Origin: an uncultured Collinsella sp.
Lineage (GTDB): Bacteria > Actinomycetota > Coriobacteriia > Coriobacteriales > Coriobacteriaceae
Direction: 5' to 3'
DNA length: 47,060 nt
Assembly (NCBI GenBank): GCA_902470815.1
Contig: CABRHS010000015.1
Location: 1-47,060, forward strand
This document shows, one piece after another, positions 1 to 7,883 of the stretch. Within the stretch, counting starts at the first letter, position 1; every line of letters starts with the position of its first letter. Position numbers and translations under genes: made by a program. Below the pieces are notes generated by a model. It searched no databases and was not told the origin of the DNA. It saw only the letters and a list, made by a program, of their open reading frames with translations.

Positions 1-643
1 GCGCGTTGCCGTCGGTGTACATGGAGCCGGCGGTGGAGACGTAGGCCTCGATGGCGTGGGTCAGCGCGTCCATGCCGGTGTGGGCGCAGAGCTTGGCGGG
101 CATGGTGTAGGTGAGCTCAGGGTCCACGATGGCAACGTCAGGGGTGATGTTGAAGTCGGCCAGAGGGTACTTGATGCCCTTCTCGTAGTCCGTGATGACG
201 GAGAACGCGGTCACCTCGGTCGCGGTGCCGGAGGTGGAGGCGATGGCGCAGAACTTGGCCTTGGTGCGGAGCTCCGGGAAGGAGAAGGGCACGACTGCCT
301 GCTCGAAGGTCTCCTCGGGGTACTCGTAGAACAGCCACATGGCCTTGGCCGCGTCGATCGGAGAGCCGCCGCCGATGCCGATGATCCAGTCGGGCTGGAA
401 GGCCTCCATGGCCTTGGCGCCCTTCATGACCGTCTCGACGGACGGGTCGGACTCGACGCCCTCGAAGATTTCAACCTCGAAACCGGCCTCCTTGAGGTCG
501 GCCTCGACGTCCTGCAGGAAGCCGCCGCGGCGCATGGAGCCGCCGCCGGTGACGATCATGGCGCGCTCGCCGTGCAGGTTCTTGACCTCGTGGCGCGCAC
601 CCTCACCAAAATACAGGTCGCGAGGATTGGTGAAACGTCCCAT
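1..643 (-). CDS. Iron-containing alcohol dehydrogenase, 5' part only
   Basis: NAD(P)-dependent, metal-dependent alcohol/aldehyde oxidoreductase of the iron-ADH superfamily, probably cytoplasmic. About 214 codons are visible and the gene runs off the left edge, so the C-terminal part, with the last two metal-binding histidines, is missing. The N-terminus begins MGRFTNPRDLYFGEGA. The nucleotide-binding motif GIGGGSPIDAAKAMW, the STSGTATEVTAFSV motif and MDALTHAIEAY are present; the Asp and His of the last motif are two of the family's metal ligands. The ATG at 643 follows GGGAGG on the minus strand. The gene is divergent from the NusG-II gene. Family assignment is firm. The substrate (ethanol, butanol, a diol or other) cannot be told from this part. 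Confidence 0.9.
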   Translation of the reverse strand, partial: MGRFTNPRDLYFGEGARHEVKNLHGERAMIVTGGGSMRRGGFLQDVEADLKEAGFEVEIFEGVESDPSVETVMKGAKAMEAFQPDWIIGIGGGSPIDAAKAMWLFYEYPEETFEQAVVPFSFPELRTKAKFCAIASTSGTATEVTAFSVITDYEKGIKYPLADFNITPDVAIVDPELTYTMPAKLCAHTGMDALTHAIEAYVSTAGSMYTDGNA

Positions 644-728
644 TACATACCTCCCATTTCGCGGAAGCATCCGCGTGTGCGCGGGACCCCGTTGGCCCCG
701 CAAGGACCGTGCCCGTGGCTCGCGCCCC

Positions 729-757
729 GTCGTATCGGCGGATGGTAAAACGTTCAA
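729..757 (-). promoter_or_regulatory. Putative promoter of the alcohol dehydrogenase gene
   Basis: On the minus strand TTGAAC (752-757) is followed by a 17-bp spacer and TACGAC (729-734), about 85 bp upstream of the start codon. It is a moderate match to a housekeeping promoter, predicted by eye. Confidence 0.3.
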
Positions 758-865
758 CCACAGACGCGTACATTTTATCGCTCGCGAAGGGGATGCGCAT
801 GGGAATTCTGCTAGGCTTTTTGCATACTTTGTTCATTACTGCGCAGGTTGCGAAAGGATTCATGC

Positions 866-1282
866 ATGAAACGCCGGATAAGGAAAGGCGATGCCCTTCT
901 TCTTGCTGCGATTTTGCTCGCCGGCCTCGCCTTTGGGGGCTGGTGGATGCTGAATTCCTCGAACGGAGCTGATTCCTCGGCGAACGGCCTTTTGGTCATC
1001 TGTCAGACGGAGGACGGATTCCGCCGGGTCGATCCGCTCGCGCTCGATACCGGCTACACGGTCGAGACTCCCGGTTCCGGCACGGGAGACGACGCGCGCG
1101 GCGGCGTCAACACCGTTCGCATAGCGGCCGGGCGCGTGGACGTGGAGAGCGCGAACTGCGGCAACCAGGTATGCGTCGAGCACCAGCCCATCTCGCGCGC
1201 CGGGGAGCAGATCGTCTGCCTCCCGCATGGGTTCGTCGTCGAGGTGGTCCGCGAGGAGTCCGAGGCGACGGTCCTGCACTGA
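866..1282 (+). CDS. NusG domain II-containing membrane-anchored protein
   Basis: Small envelope protein of about 138 aa. A basic N-terminus (MKRRIRKGD) leads into one hydrophobic segment at residues 7-26 that acts as signal or anchor. An extracytoplasmic domain follows, ending NCGNQVCVEHQPISRAG and IVCLPHGFVVEVV. The paired Cys residues and this ending are typical of the NusG_II (DUF1312-type) fold, which often sits near electron-transfer or flavinylation genes. No such partner is seen here. The ATG at 866 is preferred over an in-frame TTG at 848 because AAAGGA lies 6-7 bases upstream. The 222 bp before it are shared with the divergent alcohol dehydrogenase. The family is fairly certain; the role is unknown. 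Confidence 0.75.
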   Translation: MKRRIRKGDALLLAAILLAGLAFGGWWMLNSSNGADSSANGLLVICQTEDGFRRVDPLALDTGYTVETPGSGTGDDARGGVNTVRIAAGRVDVESANCGNQVCVEHQPISRAGEQIVCLPHGFVVEVVREESEATVLH

Positions 1283-1435
1283 GCCGCCGGTCGCCGCGAA
1301 GCGCGCATGGCCGCGCCCGCGCTCGTGTGGAGAACGCCTGCCGCCGGGAAAAACGGCTAAACTAAACGGTTACCGCGTGCCGCCCACATGGGGCGACGCG
1401 CCCTTCGCCGCCAGATGACCGGAAAGGAGAGTGCC

Positions 1436-2518
1436 GTGGCGTTCGACCCCATACAGGAGGACTGCCTCCGCCTCATCCTCGCCAATATGAAGCGAGACGG
1501 CGTTCAGCTCCTCAACGATCCCCGCTACATCGAGCGGGCGAGCGATGCGTTCCAAAACGACCCGTCGGTGCTCATACGCACCGACCGCGACCGATCGTTC
1601 CACCTGGTGGCGCAGGCGACCGAGATCGTCGACTACCGCGCCCCCTTCGCGGCGACCGAAGCCGAGGCAGAGGCCCAGTTCAACACGGCCGAGGACTACC
1701 TGCGCGAGGCCGCGGAGCTCGACCCTCTCAACTGGGACGCGCAGCGCATGCTCGCCACGCTGCAATCGGACTCAGACGACGAACTCGTATCTTATCTTGT
1801 CGAGCACCTCGATGAAGTCGCGGCGGAGGCCGAGGGCCTGATCGAGAAGGCAAGCGACCCCTACGACCTTGAATTCGCCCGGGACCTTGGCCAGCGGGCG
1901 TACCAACGGTGGCTTGCCGCGCTCTCCTCGCGGCTGCTGATAGCGGGGCGCTACCGCATGGCGCTCACCTACGCCGAGAGGGGGCTCGAGGCCAATCCGC
2001 TCGACCCCGCCGGCATCCGTCATACGGGCATGCTCGCCCTCGCCAAGCTCGAGGTGGCCCCCGACGAGCTCAAGCGCTACCGCGCGCGACATGCCGCCGC
2101 CTACCAAATCGCCATCCAGTCCCCGTCGCGCCGGCCGCACGCCGGTGGGCACCGGCCGGACGCCTGGAGCCTCATCGCGCAGATGAGCCTCGCGTACCGC
2201 TCGTTCGACCTCGAGGGTGCCACCGCGGCGCTCCGCTCCATCATGCGCGTGTACCCTCGCGCCGCGCAGCCCCTCTACTTCCAAGCCGAGTTCCCCGACG
2301 GCGTGTTCTCCCGCGTGAACGTGCAACCCGGGAGCGAGGACGAGCTCGTCCTCGCCCTCTCCGAGGCAACGCCCCTCCTGCAGGAGGGCATGGGCACGCC
2401 CGATTCCGCCAGCTTCTCCCTTTGGATCGCCGAGCACGAGCTCGTGCGGCGCGCGCTCGACGCGCAGGACACGCGCGTGCGCCCGGAAGCCCACGGGGGC
2501 ACCGGGGGTGAGCGCTGA
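1436..2518 (+). CDS. TPR-like protein of unknown function (first of a pair)
   Basis: Cytoplasmic protein of about 360 aa with no signal peptide or membrane segment. It contains helical repeats of TPR type, for example AEDYLREAAELDPLNWDAQR and YAERGLEANPLDPAG, each with the usual DP turn. The GTG start at 1436 follows GGAAAGGAG; an in-frame ATG at 1388 has no such signal and would add a basic tail. The stop overlaps the next start as TGATG, so the two proteins are probably translationally coupled and may form one assembly. I recognise no named family. A scaffold or adaptor role is only an inference from the repeats. Confidence 0.7.
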   Translation: MAFDPIQEDCLRLILANMKRDGVQLLNDPRYIERASDAFQNDPSVLIRTDRDRSFHLVAQATEIVDYRAPFAATEAEAEAQFNTAEDYLREAAELDPLNWDAQRMLATLQSDSDDELVSYLVEHLDEVAAEAEGLIEKASDPYDLEFARDLGQRAYQRWLAALSSRLLIAGRYRMALTYAERGLEANPLDPAGIRHTGMLALAKLEVAPDELKRYRARHAAAYQIAIQSPSRRPHAGGHRPDAWSLIAQMSLAYRSFDLEGATAALRSIMRVYPRAAQPLYFQAEFPDGVFSRVNVQPGSEDELVLALSEATPLLQEGMGTPDSASFSLWIAEHELVRRALDAQDTRVRPEAHGGTGGER

Positions 2519-3543
2519 TGGACCCCCGCGTGTACGTCCCCACGTTCCTGGAGCACCGCTACGAGCTCGCGCACCCGGACCTCACCCCGGCCGCCCGGGA
2601 GCTCCTCCGGGACCAGATCTCCCAAGACCCGGAGCACTTCGCGTCCGACGCGCGGGCCCGGGCGGCAGTCGCCTACATGCGCCTACATGACGAGCTCGTG
2701 GGCAAGCTCTCCCGAATGGAGGACCTGTCCGATGCGGACTTCGAGCGCGACCGCGGCGAGCTGTTCGAGCGGGCGCGCGGCGAGCTCTCCCGAATAATCG
2801 AGATCGACCCCGAATGCGTCGATGCCCGTCTGGTCGCCATCCAACTCGCCGACGTCCCGCTCGACGCCTGCCTGGGCGACATGTTGCAGCTTGAGCGCGA
2901 GACGCGTGAGCGGCTCATCTCGACCCGCCCGGGTTTCGATCCCGATGTCCAGGGCCTCTGGGCCGACGAGGCGCTCGTGGACGGCACGCGCGCTCGGGAC
3001 CTCACGGCGCGCGACCCCGAGCTCATCGGATGGCTTCATGTCGTCGAGGCCCTCTCCCAGGGCTGCATCTTCACGGCCCGCTATCGGGCGGCCGCCTCTT
3101 ACGCCCGCACCGTCATGCGCGCCGTGGGCTACCCGAACATCGCCGTGGGCACCCTCTTCCTCGCGCTCGCGCGCCTGGAGGACGAGGACGCCTTCTTCTC
3201 CGCGGCGCGCGATGCCGGAGAGGAGGCAGAGGAGCTGCCCTGGTTCCTGCTGGGACGTGCCATCCTCCTTTACAAGGTCGGCCAGCGCCGCAGCGCCCGC
3301 AGGGCCCTGCGCGACTTCGCCACCCGGTGCGAAGGCGGCGCGTTCTTCCTGATCAATCCCACCTACCATGATCCCTACCTGCCCGTGCGCCCCACCGCGC
3401 GCGAGCCGTGGGACCTCTCCCATCAGGCCGTCTGGGAGGCCGACGGCATCATAGCCGATACCCCCGACTTCACCACTTGGGCGGAGGGCGTGGAGGGCGT
3501 CCGCCAGGCAGCAGACGAGTTCGCCACGCGCTACGGCTTCTGA
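2518..3543 (+). CDS. TPR-like protein of unknown function (second of a pair)
   Basis: Protein of 341 aa that starts inside the stop codon of the preceding gene (TGATG). It is acidic and helical with no signal peptide or membrane segment. ARGELSRIIEIDPECVDAR, near residue 87, has the TPR-like spacing seen in the first protein of the pair, and the two share the same general architecture, so they may be distant paralogues. The C-terminal half contains FLLGRAILLYKVGQRRSARR, again like a TPR helix pair. No enzyme motif is seen. The coupling to the upstream gene argues for a joint function, which remains unknown. Confidence 0.7.
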   Translation: MDPRVYVPTFLEHRYELAHPDLTPAARELLRDQISQDPEHFASDARARAAVAYMRLHDELVGKLSRMEDLSDADFERDRGELFERARGELSRIIEIDPECVDARLVAIQLADVPLDACLGDMLQLERETRERLISTRPGFDPDVQGLWADEALVDGTRARDLTARDPELIGWLHVVEALSQGCIFTARYRAAASYARTVMRAVGYPNIAVGTLFLALARLEDEDAFFSAARDAGEEAEELPWFLLGRAILLYKVGQRRSARRALRDFATRCEGGAFFLINPTYHDPYLPVRPTAREPWDLSHQAVWEADGIIADTPDFTTWAEGVEGVRQAADEFATRYGF

Positions 3544-3635
3544 TCGGCAGCGGGCGCGCGCCGTGCGCGAGCGCTCCGGGACGCGGCTCTTCCGTGGTAC
3601 GCTTACGTAGTTTCAACGAATCCGAAAGGGACCCC

Positions 3636-4088
3636 GTGTCTGATTTCTCACTCAAGCACCGCGTCGCCGTCCATTACACCGGCTCATTCGAGGACGGCGA
3701 GATTTTCGACACCACCGAGGGGCGCGCACCCCTCACCTATGTTGAGGGCAACCGCGAGGTGGTCCCGGGCTTCGAGGCGGCCGTGCTCGCCATGGAGCCC
3801 GGCGAGCGCCGGACGGTCACGCTCCAGCCGAGGGAGGCCTACGGCGAGCACGACCCGCGCCTTCTCTACGTCATGCCCACCATCGAGATCCCCAATTACG
3901 AGGATCTGGTCCCCGGCCAGCTCATCTACCTCATGAACGGCGAGGGTTACCAGCAGCTCGCGCGCGTGATCCGCGTCGCAGACGACGGGGACACGCTGTT
4001 CGATTTCAATCACCCCATGGCGGGCCGAACGCTCACCTTCGACCTCGAGCTGTTGAGCCGCGAGCCCTACACCGGCGAGGAGGCATAG
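3636..4088 (+). CDS. FKBP-type peptidyl-prolyl isomerase, SlyD-like
   Basis: Prolyl cis-trans isomerase/chaperone of about 150 aa. It opens with KHRVAVHYTGSFEDGEIFDT, the standard FKBP N-terminus, followed by VVPGFEAAVLAMEPGERRTV and the SlyD-like insert-in-flap region REAYGEHDPRLLYV. It ends with DFNHPMAGRTLTFDLELL, as in SlyD. There is no signal peptide, so it acts in the cytoplasm. The His-rich metal-binding tail of E. coli SlyD is absent; the chain ends EPYTGEEA. The GTG at 3636 follows GAAAGGGA and matches the family N-terminus; upstream in-frame codons do not. One base separates its stop from the next gene, so they are co-translated. Confidence 0.9.
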   Translation: MSDFSLKHRVAVHYTGSFEDGEIFDTTEGRAPLTYVEGNREVVPGFEAAVLAMEPGERRTVTLQPREAYGEHDPRLLYVMPTIEIPNYEDLVPGQLIYLMNGEGYQQLARVIRVADDGDTLFDFNHPMAGRTLTFDLELLSREPYTGEEA

Positions 4089-4089
4089 G

Positions 4090-4887
4090 ATGAGCGACAC
4101 GAGCACCGCCGTGCGCGGCGTTTCCTGCCCGGGCTGCCCGCATCGCGCCGCCTACATCGCGTGCAAGGAGGCCCTGGGCCGCGGGCGCGGGCGCGTCATC
4201 TGCGGAGACGCCGGGTGCCCCGAGGTCGGTCCCATGCATCCCGCCGCGACCGCCTGCCCCGGCGGCGAGGAGTCGCTGCTCGACCGCTACAAGGTCGCTG
4301 TGCCCGCTGGCGGCACACCGGAAGAGCCCGCCTGCGAGGCGTCCATCCACTTCATTCCCGACGTCGACCTCGCTGCCGACGGCGCCTCGGAGACGCTTCG
4401 CGAACTCGCCTCCGAGGGGCGCGTCACCATCCTCGCCGTCCTCGCCTCGGGCGGCGATTTCCTCACCGTCGAGTCGCTCGAGTCGCTCGCCGCCCGGGCC
4501 CTCGCGCTCGGATGCGAGGACGCCGCCATCGTCGACCCCCTCGACAGCCAGAAAAGCGCCGACGTCCTGCACGGGGCCCTTGCGCGCCCCGGCGTCCACG
4601 CCGTCGTGTTCGCCTCGCCCTGCGCGAGGCTGCAGCGCGGCGAGTACCGGGCCGAACCCGTCGAGATCGACCAGTACGCCTGCACGAGCTGCCACCGCTG
4701 TCGGCAGATCACCGGCTGCCCCGCCATCGAGTTCGCGCCGCCGGTGTTCCGCGTCGACGCGTCCGCCTGCGCCGGATGCGACCTATGCGTGGAGTACTGT
4801 CGAACCAACGTCATCTACTCCCCTCGCAGCCGCATGACGCCCGAACAGCGCAGCCGCGCCCGTTACGCCGTCGCCGCCCGGCGATAG
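4090..4887 (+). CDS. IorA-like 2x[4Fe-4S] protein lacking the ThDP-binding core
   Basis: Protein of 265 aa related to the C-terminal half of indolepyruvate ferredoxin oxidoreductase alpha subunit (IorA). CPGCPHR (residues 13-19) and GDAGC (39-43) match the start of the IorA ThDP domain. The following MGAS and GDSTFFH-type ThDP/Mg motifs are absent. The chain passes to the distal IorA segment (VDPLDSQK, then VVFASPCARL) and to two ferredoxin clusters: Cys198, 201, 204, 209 and Cys227, 230, 233, 237. It should bind two [4Fe-4S] clusters but is unlikely to decarboxylate 2-oxoacids. GAGGAGG precedes the ATG. It lies one base after the FKBP gene and 24 bases before murT-gatD. An electron-transfer or sensing role is inference. 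Confidence 0.75.
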   Translation: MSDTSTAVRGVSCPGCPHRAAYIACKEALGRGRGRVICGDAGCPEVGPMHPAATACPGGEESLLDRYKVAVPAGGTPEEPACEASIHFIPDVDLAADGASETLRELASEGRVTILAVLASGGDFLTVESLESLAARALALGCEDAAIVDPLDSQKSADVLHGALARPGVHAVVFASPCARLQRGEYRAEPVEIDQYACTSCHRCRQITGCPAIEFAPPVFRVDASACAGCDLCVEYCRTNVIYSPRSRMTPEQRSRARYAVAARR

Positions 4888-4911
4888 GCGACCAACACGA
4901 CAGGAGCTCCC

Positions 4912-7167
4912 ATGAGCATCGCATCGAACATCGCCACCACGGCCGCCGGCGTCACGCGTTGGGGCCTTCGCTCCGTCCTGCACCGCAGCGGCGGGGCCCT
5001 TCCCGGCAAGATCGGCCTGGCGATCGACCCCGAGCTCATCGCCCACCTCGCCGGCCTACTCGATGCGAGCGTGGTCGTCACCGGCACCAACGGCAAGACC
5101 ACCACGACCAACCTGATCGCCGACGCAGTGGGTGCGAGCGGGCTCACCTGCGTGTGCAACCGCGCGGGGAACAACATGGAGACGGGCATCACCGGCGCCC
5201 TGCTCGAGGCGAATTCCGAGCGGCGTCGCACCGCGGGCACGATCCGCGTCGGCGTGTTCGAGTGCGACGAGCTCTACACGGTCCGCGTGCTGCCGCGCCT
5301 CAAGCCCACCCACTTCGTGCTTCTCAACCTCTTCCGCGACCAGCTCGACCGCTACGGCGAGATCGACCACACGCAAGACGCGATCGCGAGCGCCCTGGCG
5401 TCTTCACCCCAGACCATCCTCATCTTCAATGCCGACGACCCCCTGTGCTCCTCCATCGCCGACCGCGTGCCCAATCCGCGCGTGCCGTTCGGCATCAAGG
5501 GCGCCACGGGGACCGAGAGCTCCCGCATGGCGGAATCGCGCTTCTGCGCAAAATGCAACGCCCCGCTCGAGTACGAGTACCTGCAATATGGCCAGCTTGG
5601 CGCCTACCGCTGCCCCGCGTGCGGCTGGGAGCGCCCCGAACTCGCCGCCTGGACGCACGACGTCTCCCTCTCCGCCGAGGGCTACTCATTCGATCTGCGC
5701 CTGCCCGACGGCAAGCATGGCGACACAGCTCACGACCTTCGCCTCGCCACCGCATATAACGGCCTGTACATGGTGTACAACATCATGGCCGCCTGCACCG
5801 CCGCAAGCGCCGTGGGAGCCGACCCCGGACGCTTCCAGGGCGTTCTCGACGCCTATGTGCCCACCGGCGGCCGCATGACGCGCTGGCTCGCCATGGGCCG
5901 CACCGTGGCGAGCGACCTGGCCAAGAACCCGGTCGGCTTTGACCGGCAGATCCAGCAAATCAAGGCGTCCGACGGCCGCCTCATGGCCTTTTTCCTGAAC
6001 GATGCCGAGGCCGACGGCCGCGATGTCTCCTGGATCTGGGACGTCGACTTCGAATGCCTCGCCACGGCGCCCGGCGTGCGCGCATTTGTGGGCGGCTCGC
6101 GCGCGAACGACCTTCAGGTCCGCCTCAAGTACGCCGGCATCGACGCCCAGATCGTGGACGACATCGAGCAGGCGCTCACGGCGGTCGCGGGGGAGCCGGA
6201 GGAGGACGCGCTCTTCGCGGTCGCCAACTACACGGCGTTTCCGCCCGTCGTGGCCGACCTCAAGCGCCTGAGCTCAGATGCCGCAGATTCCACCACAGCT
6301 GGCCGCGCGGCCGCTCCGGACCCGCATGACGCGAACGAGCGAGCCGAGCAGGGCGGGACCTCCGCAAGCGGCGACACGGCCTCAAACGGACATGGGGCCG
6401 TAACCGCCGCAGCGGCGCTCGACCGTCCGCTCCGCGTGGTCCATCTGTACCCGGACGCCCTGAACCTGTATGGCGACGGCGGCAACGCCATGGTCATCGA
6501 GCGCCGTTGCGCCTGGCGCGGGATTCCGGTCCGGGTCGACGACGTCCATATGGGAGACGAGCTCGACCTCGCTACCGCCGATATCGTCTTGATTGGCGGC
6601 GGCGCGGACCGCGACCAGCTCGCCGTGGCCCATGAGCTTCGCTCACAGCGCGACGCCCTCGCATCCTACGTTGAGGACGACGGCGTCATGCTCGCCATCT
6701 GCGGCAGCTACCAGCTGCTCGGCCGTTCCTACTACATGGGCGACAAGAAGATCGAGGGGCTGGGCATCATCGCGGCAGACACCGTGCGCGGCGACGGGCG
6801 CCTGACCGGCAACGTCGCGGTGAGAACCGAGCTATCGGATGAGCCCTTCGTTGGCTTCGAGAACCACGGCGGACGCACCTACCTCGACGAGGGCGAGCGC
6901 CCGCTCGGAACCTCGACCGTCCCTGGCGCGGGCAACAACGGCAAAGACGGGCTCGAGGGCTGCCTGCACCGCAATCTGATAGGCACCTACCTGCACGGCC
7001 CGGCACTCTCCAAGAACCCCGACCTCGCCGATTGGCTCATCAAGCGCGCGCTCGAGCGCCGCGTGGGCGCTAACGACGCGCAGGCCGCGACGTTGCTGCC
7101 GCTCGCCCCGCTCGACGACGGGCGCGAGCTCGCCGCCCGCCGCGCCGCCATGGGCCTGCTGCCCTAG
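4912..7167 (+). CDS. murT-gatD: Fused lipid II isoglutaminyl synthase, MurT-GatD
   Basis: Single 751-aa chain joining two subunits that are separate in Staphylococcus and Streptococcus. The enzyme amidates the D-Glu alpha-carboxyl of lipid II with glutamine nitrogen. Residues 1-450 are MurT: Mur ligase P-loop VTGTNGKTTTTN at about 56-67, a Cys4 zinc ribbon (C212, C215, C234, C237) and the MurT C-terminal domain (ASDLAKNPVGFDRQIQQI). Residues about 450-505 are an Ala/Thr/Ser/Gly-rich linker. Residues about 505-745 are the GatD class I amidotransferase: LYPDALNLYGDGGN, nucleophile C597 in AICGSYQLLG, and H695 in GTYLHGPALSKNP. The ATG at 4912 follows CAGGAG. All catalytic landmarks are intact, so this looks like a working fusion. 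Confidence 0.92.
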   Translation: MSIASNIATTAAGVTRWGLRSVLHRSGGALPGKIGLAIDPELIAHLAGLLDASVVVTGTNGKTTTTNLIADAVGASGLTCVCNRAGNNMETGITGALLEANSERRRTAGTIRVGVFECDELYTVRVLPRLKPTHFVLLNLFRDQLDRYGEIDHTQDAIASALASSPQTILIFNADDPLCSSIADRVPNPRVPFGIKGATGTESSRMAESRFCAKCNAPLEYEYLQYGQLGAYRCPACGWERPELAAWTHDVSLSAEGYSFDLRLPDGKHGDTAHDLRLATAYNGLYMVYNIMAACTAASAVGADPGRFQGVLDAYVPTGGRMTRWLAMGRTVASDLAKNPVGFDRQIQQIKASDGRLMAFFLNDAEADGRDVSWIWDVDFECLATAPGVRAFVGGSRANDLQVRLKYAGIDAQIVDDIEQALTAVAGEPEEDALFAVANYTAFPPVVADLKRLSSDAADSTTAGRAAAPDPHDANERAEQGGTSASGDTASNGHGAVTAAAALDRPLRVVHLYPDALNLYGDGGNAMVIERRCAWRGIPVRVDDVHMGDELDLATADIVLIGGGADRDQLAVAHELRSQRDALASYVEDDGVMLAICGSYQLLGRSYYMGDKKIEGLGIIAADTVRGDGRLTGNVAVRTELSDEPFVGFENHGGRTYLDEGERPLGTSTVPGAGNNGKDGLEGCLHRNLIGTYLHGPALSKNPDLADWLIKRALERRVGANDAQAATLLPLAPLDDGRELAARRAAMGLLP

Positions 7168-7178
7168 GAAAGGACCGG

Positions 7179-7703
7179 CTACCTGATCGCGCGCGCCACC
7201 GTACAGCCCAGGCGGGCGCCCACGGCGATCTTCACCGCGTCAGGCAGGATGAAGGGGAACACCGCAATCGCGAGGGCCCCCATGAGATCGAGATTCATGA
7301 GCGCCATGAGCTGGACGGTCCCGCACGCATACGAGACGAGCACGAGCGCGGCGGCGCACGCGAGCGAGCGCGGGTAGGCGGCGAGCCCGCCCTCGAGCGC
7401 CTTGGCCGCCAGGCCGGCGAGCGCGCTGCCCAGCACGAAACCCCACAGGAACCCGCCCGTGGGCCCGAGAAGCGCCCCGACGCCCCCGTTGAAGCCGGCG
7501 AACACCGGCAGACCCAACGCCCCGAGCAGCACGTACGACGCGACGGAGAGCACCGCGGTGCCGGGGTCGAGCGCCGCCGGAACCATGGCGAGGACCATCG
7601 TCTGCAAGGTGAACGGAACCGGTCCGATGGGCATCATGACTTGAGCCGAGACCGCAAGCAGGGCCACCATCACCCCGGCGCGGGCGACGCGTTTCGCATC
7701 CAT
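7179..7703 (-). CDS. bioY: Biotin ECF transporter S component BioY
   Basis: Integral membrane substrate-binding subunit of an energy-coupling-factor transporter, about 174 aa with five to six hydrophobic helices. Landmarks are MMPIGPVPFTLQTM, GALGLPVFAGFNGGVGALLG, PTGGFLWGF and the C-terminal FPFILPDAVKIAVGA, all typical of BioY. The EcfA/EcfT energising module is not in the window, so it is supplied from elsewhere. The start at 7703 follows GAGAGGGG and gives the normal BioY N-terminus. Only 17 bp separate the start codon from the tRNA-Glu terminator, leaving no room for a private promoter there. Expression may therefore depend on read-through of the tRNA transcript. Confidence 0.9.
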   Translation of the reverse strand: MDAKRVARAGVMVALLAVSAQVMMPIGPVPFTLQTMVLAMVPAALDPGTAVLSVASYVLLGALGLPVFAGFNGGVGALLGPTGGFLWGFVLGSALAGLAAKALEGGLAAYPRSLACAAALVLVSYACGTVQLMALMNLDLMGALAIAVFPFILPDAVKIAVGARLGCTVARAIR

Positions 7704-7720
7704 GGGCGCCCCTCTCGACG

Positions 7721-7755
7721 AAAAGGACCCGCACAGCTCCAAGCCGTGCGGGTCC
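7721..7755 (-). terminator. Intrinsic terminator between tRNA-Glu and bioY
   Basis: On the minus strand a perfect 10-bp stem (7746-7755 with 7725-7734) with an 11-nt loop is followed by TTTT (7721-7724). It lies 12 bases after the tRNA 3' end and just before the bioY ribosome binding site. Confidence 0.8.
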
Positions 7756-7766
7756 GGACAATGCGA

Positions 7767-7843
7767 TGGTGCCCCCAACGGGATTCGAACCCGTGATATC
7801 CACCTTGAAAGGGTGGCGTCCTTGGCCGCTAGACGATGGGGAC
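7767..7843 (-). tRNA. tRNA-Glu (anticodon UUC)
   Basis: Complete cloverleaf of 77 nt including an encoded CCA. The acceptor GTCCCCA pairs with TGGGGGC, the D arm is GTC/GAC, and the anticodon stem CCACC/GGTGG encloses loop CTTTCAA with anticodon TTC. The T arm is ACGGG-TTCGAAT-CCCGT, the discriminator is A, then CCA. Without CCA it ends at 7770. Glu-tRNA also serves indirect Gln-tRNA formation where GatCAB is present, as in this window. Confidence 0.97.
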
Positions 7844-7853
7844 AGCGCGCTAG

Positions 7854-7883
7854 AGTATAGCAGAGACGTTAGACGTAAAACAA
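7854..7883 (-). promoter_or_regulatory. tRNA-Glu promoter
   Basis: TTGTTT (7878-7883), an 18-bp spacer and TGC-TATACT (-10 at 7854-7859, extended by a TG) lie 10 bases upstream of the tRNA 5' end on the minus strand. The -35 box falls inside the 3' end of the glutamine synthetase gene. Confidence 0.65.

Noticed and set aside
4161..5759. 532-codon plus-strand Arg/Pro-rich frame over the IorA-like and murT genes
   Set aside because: Composition is that of an out-of-frame GC-rich read, and it overlaps two genes with clear motifs.
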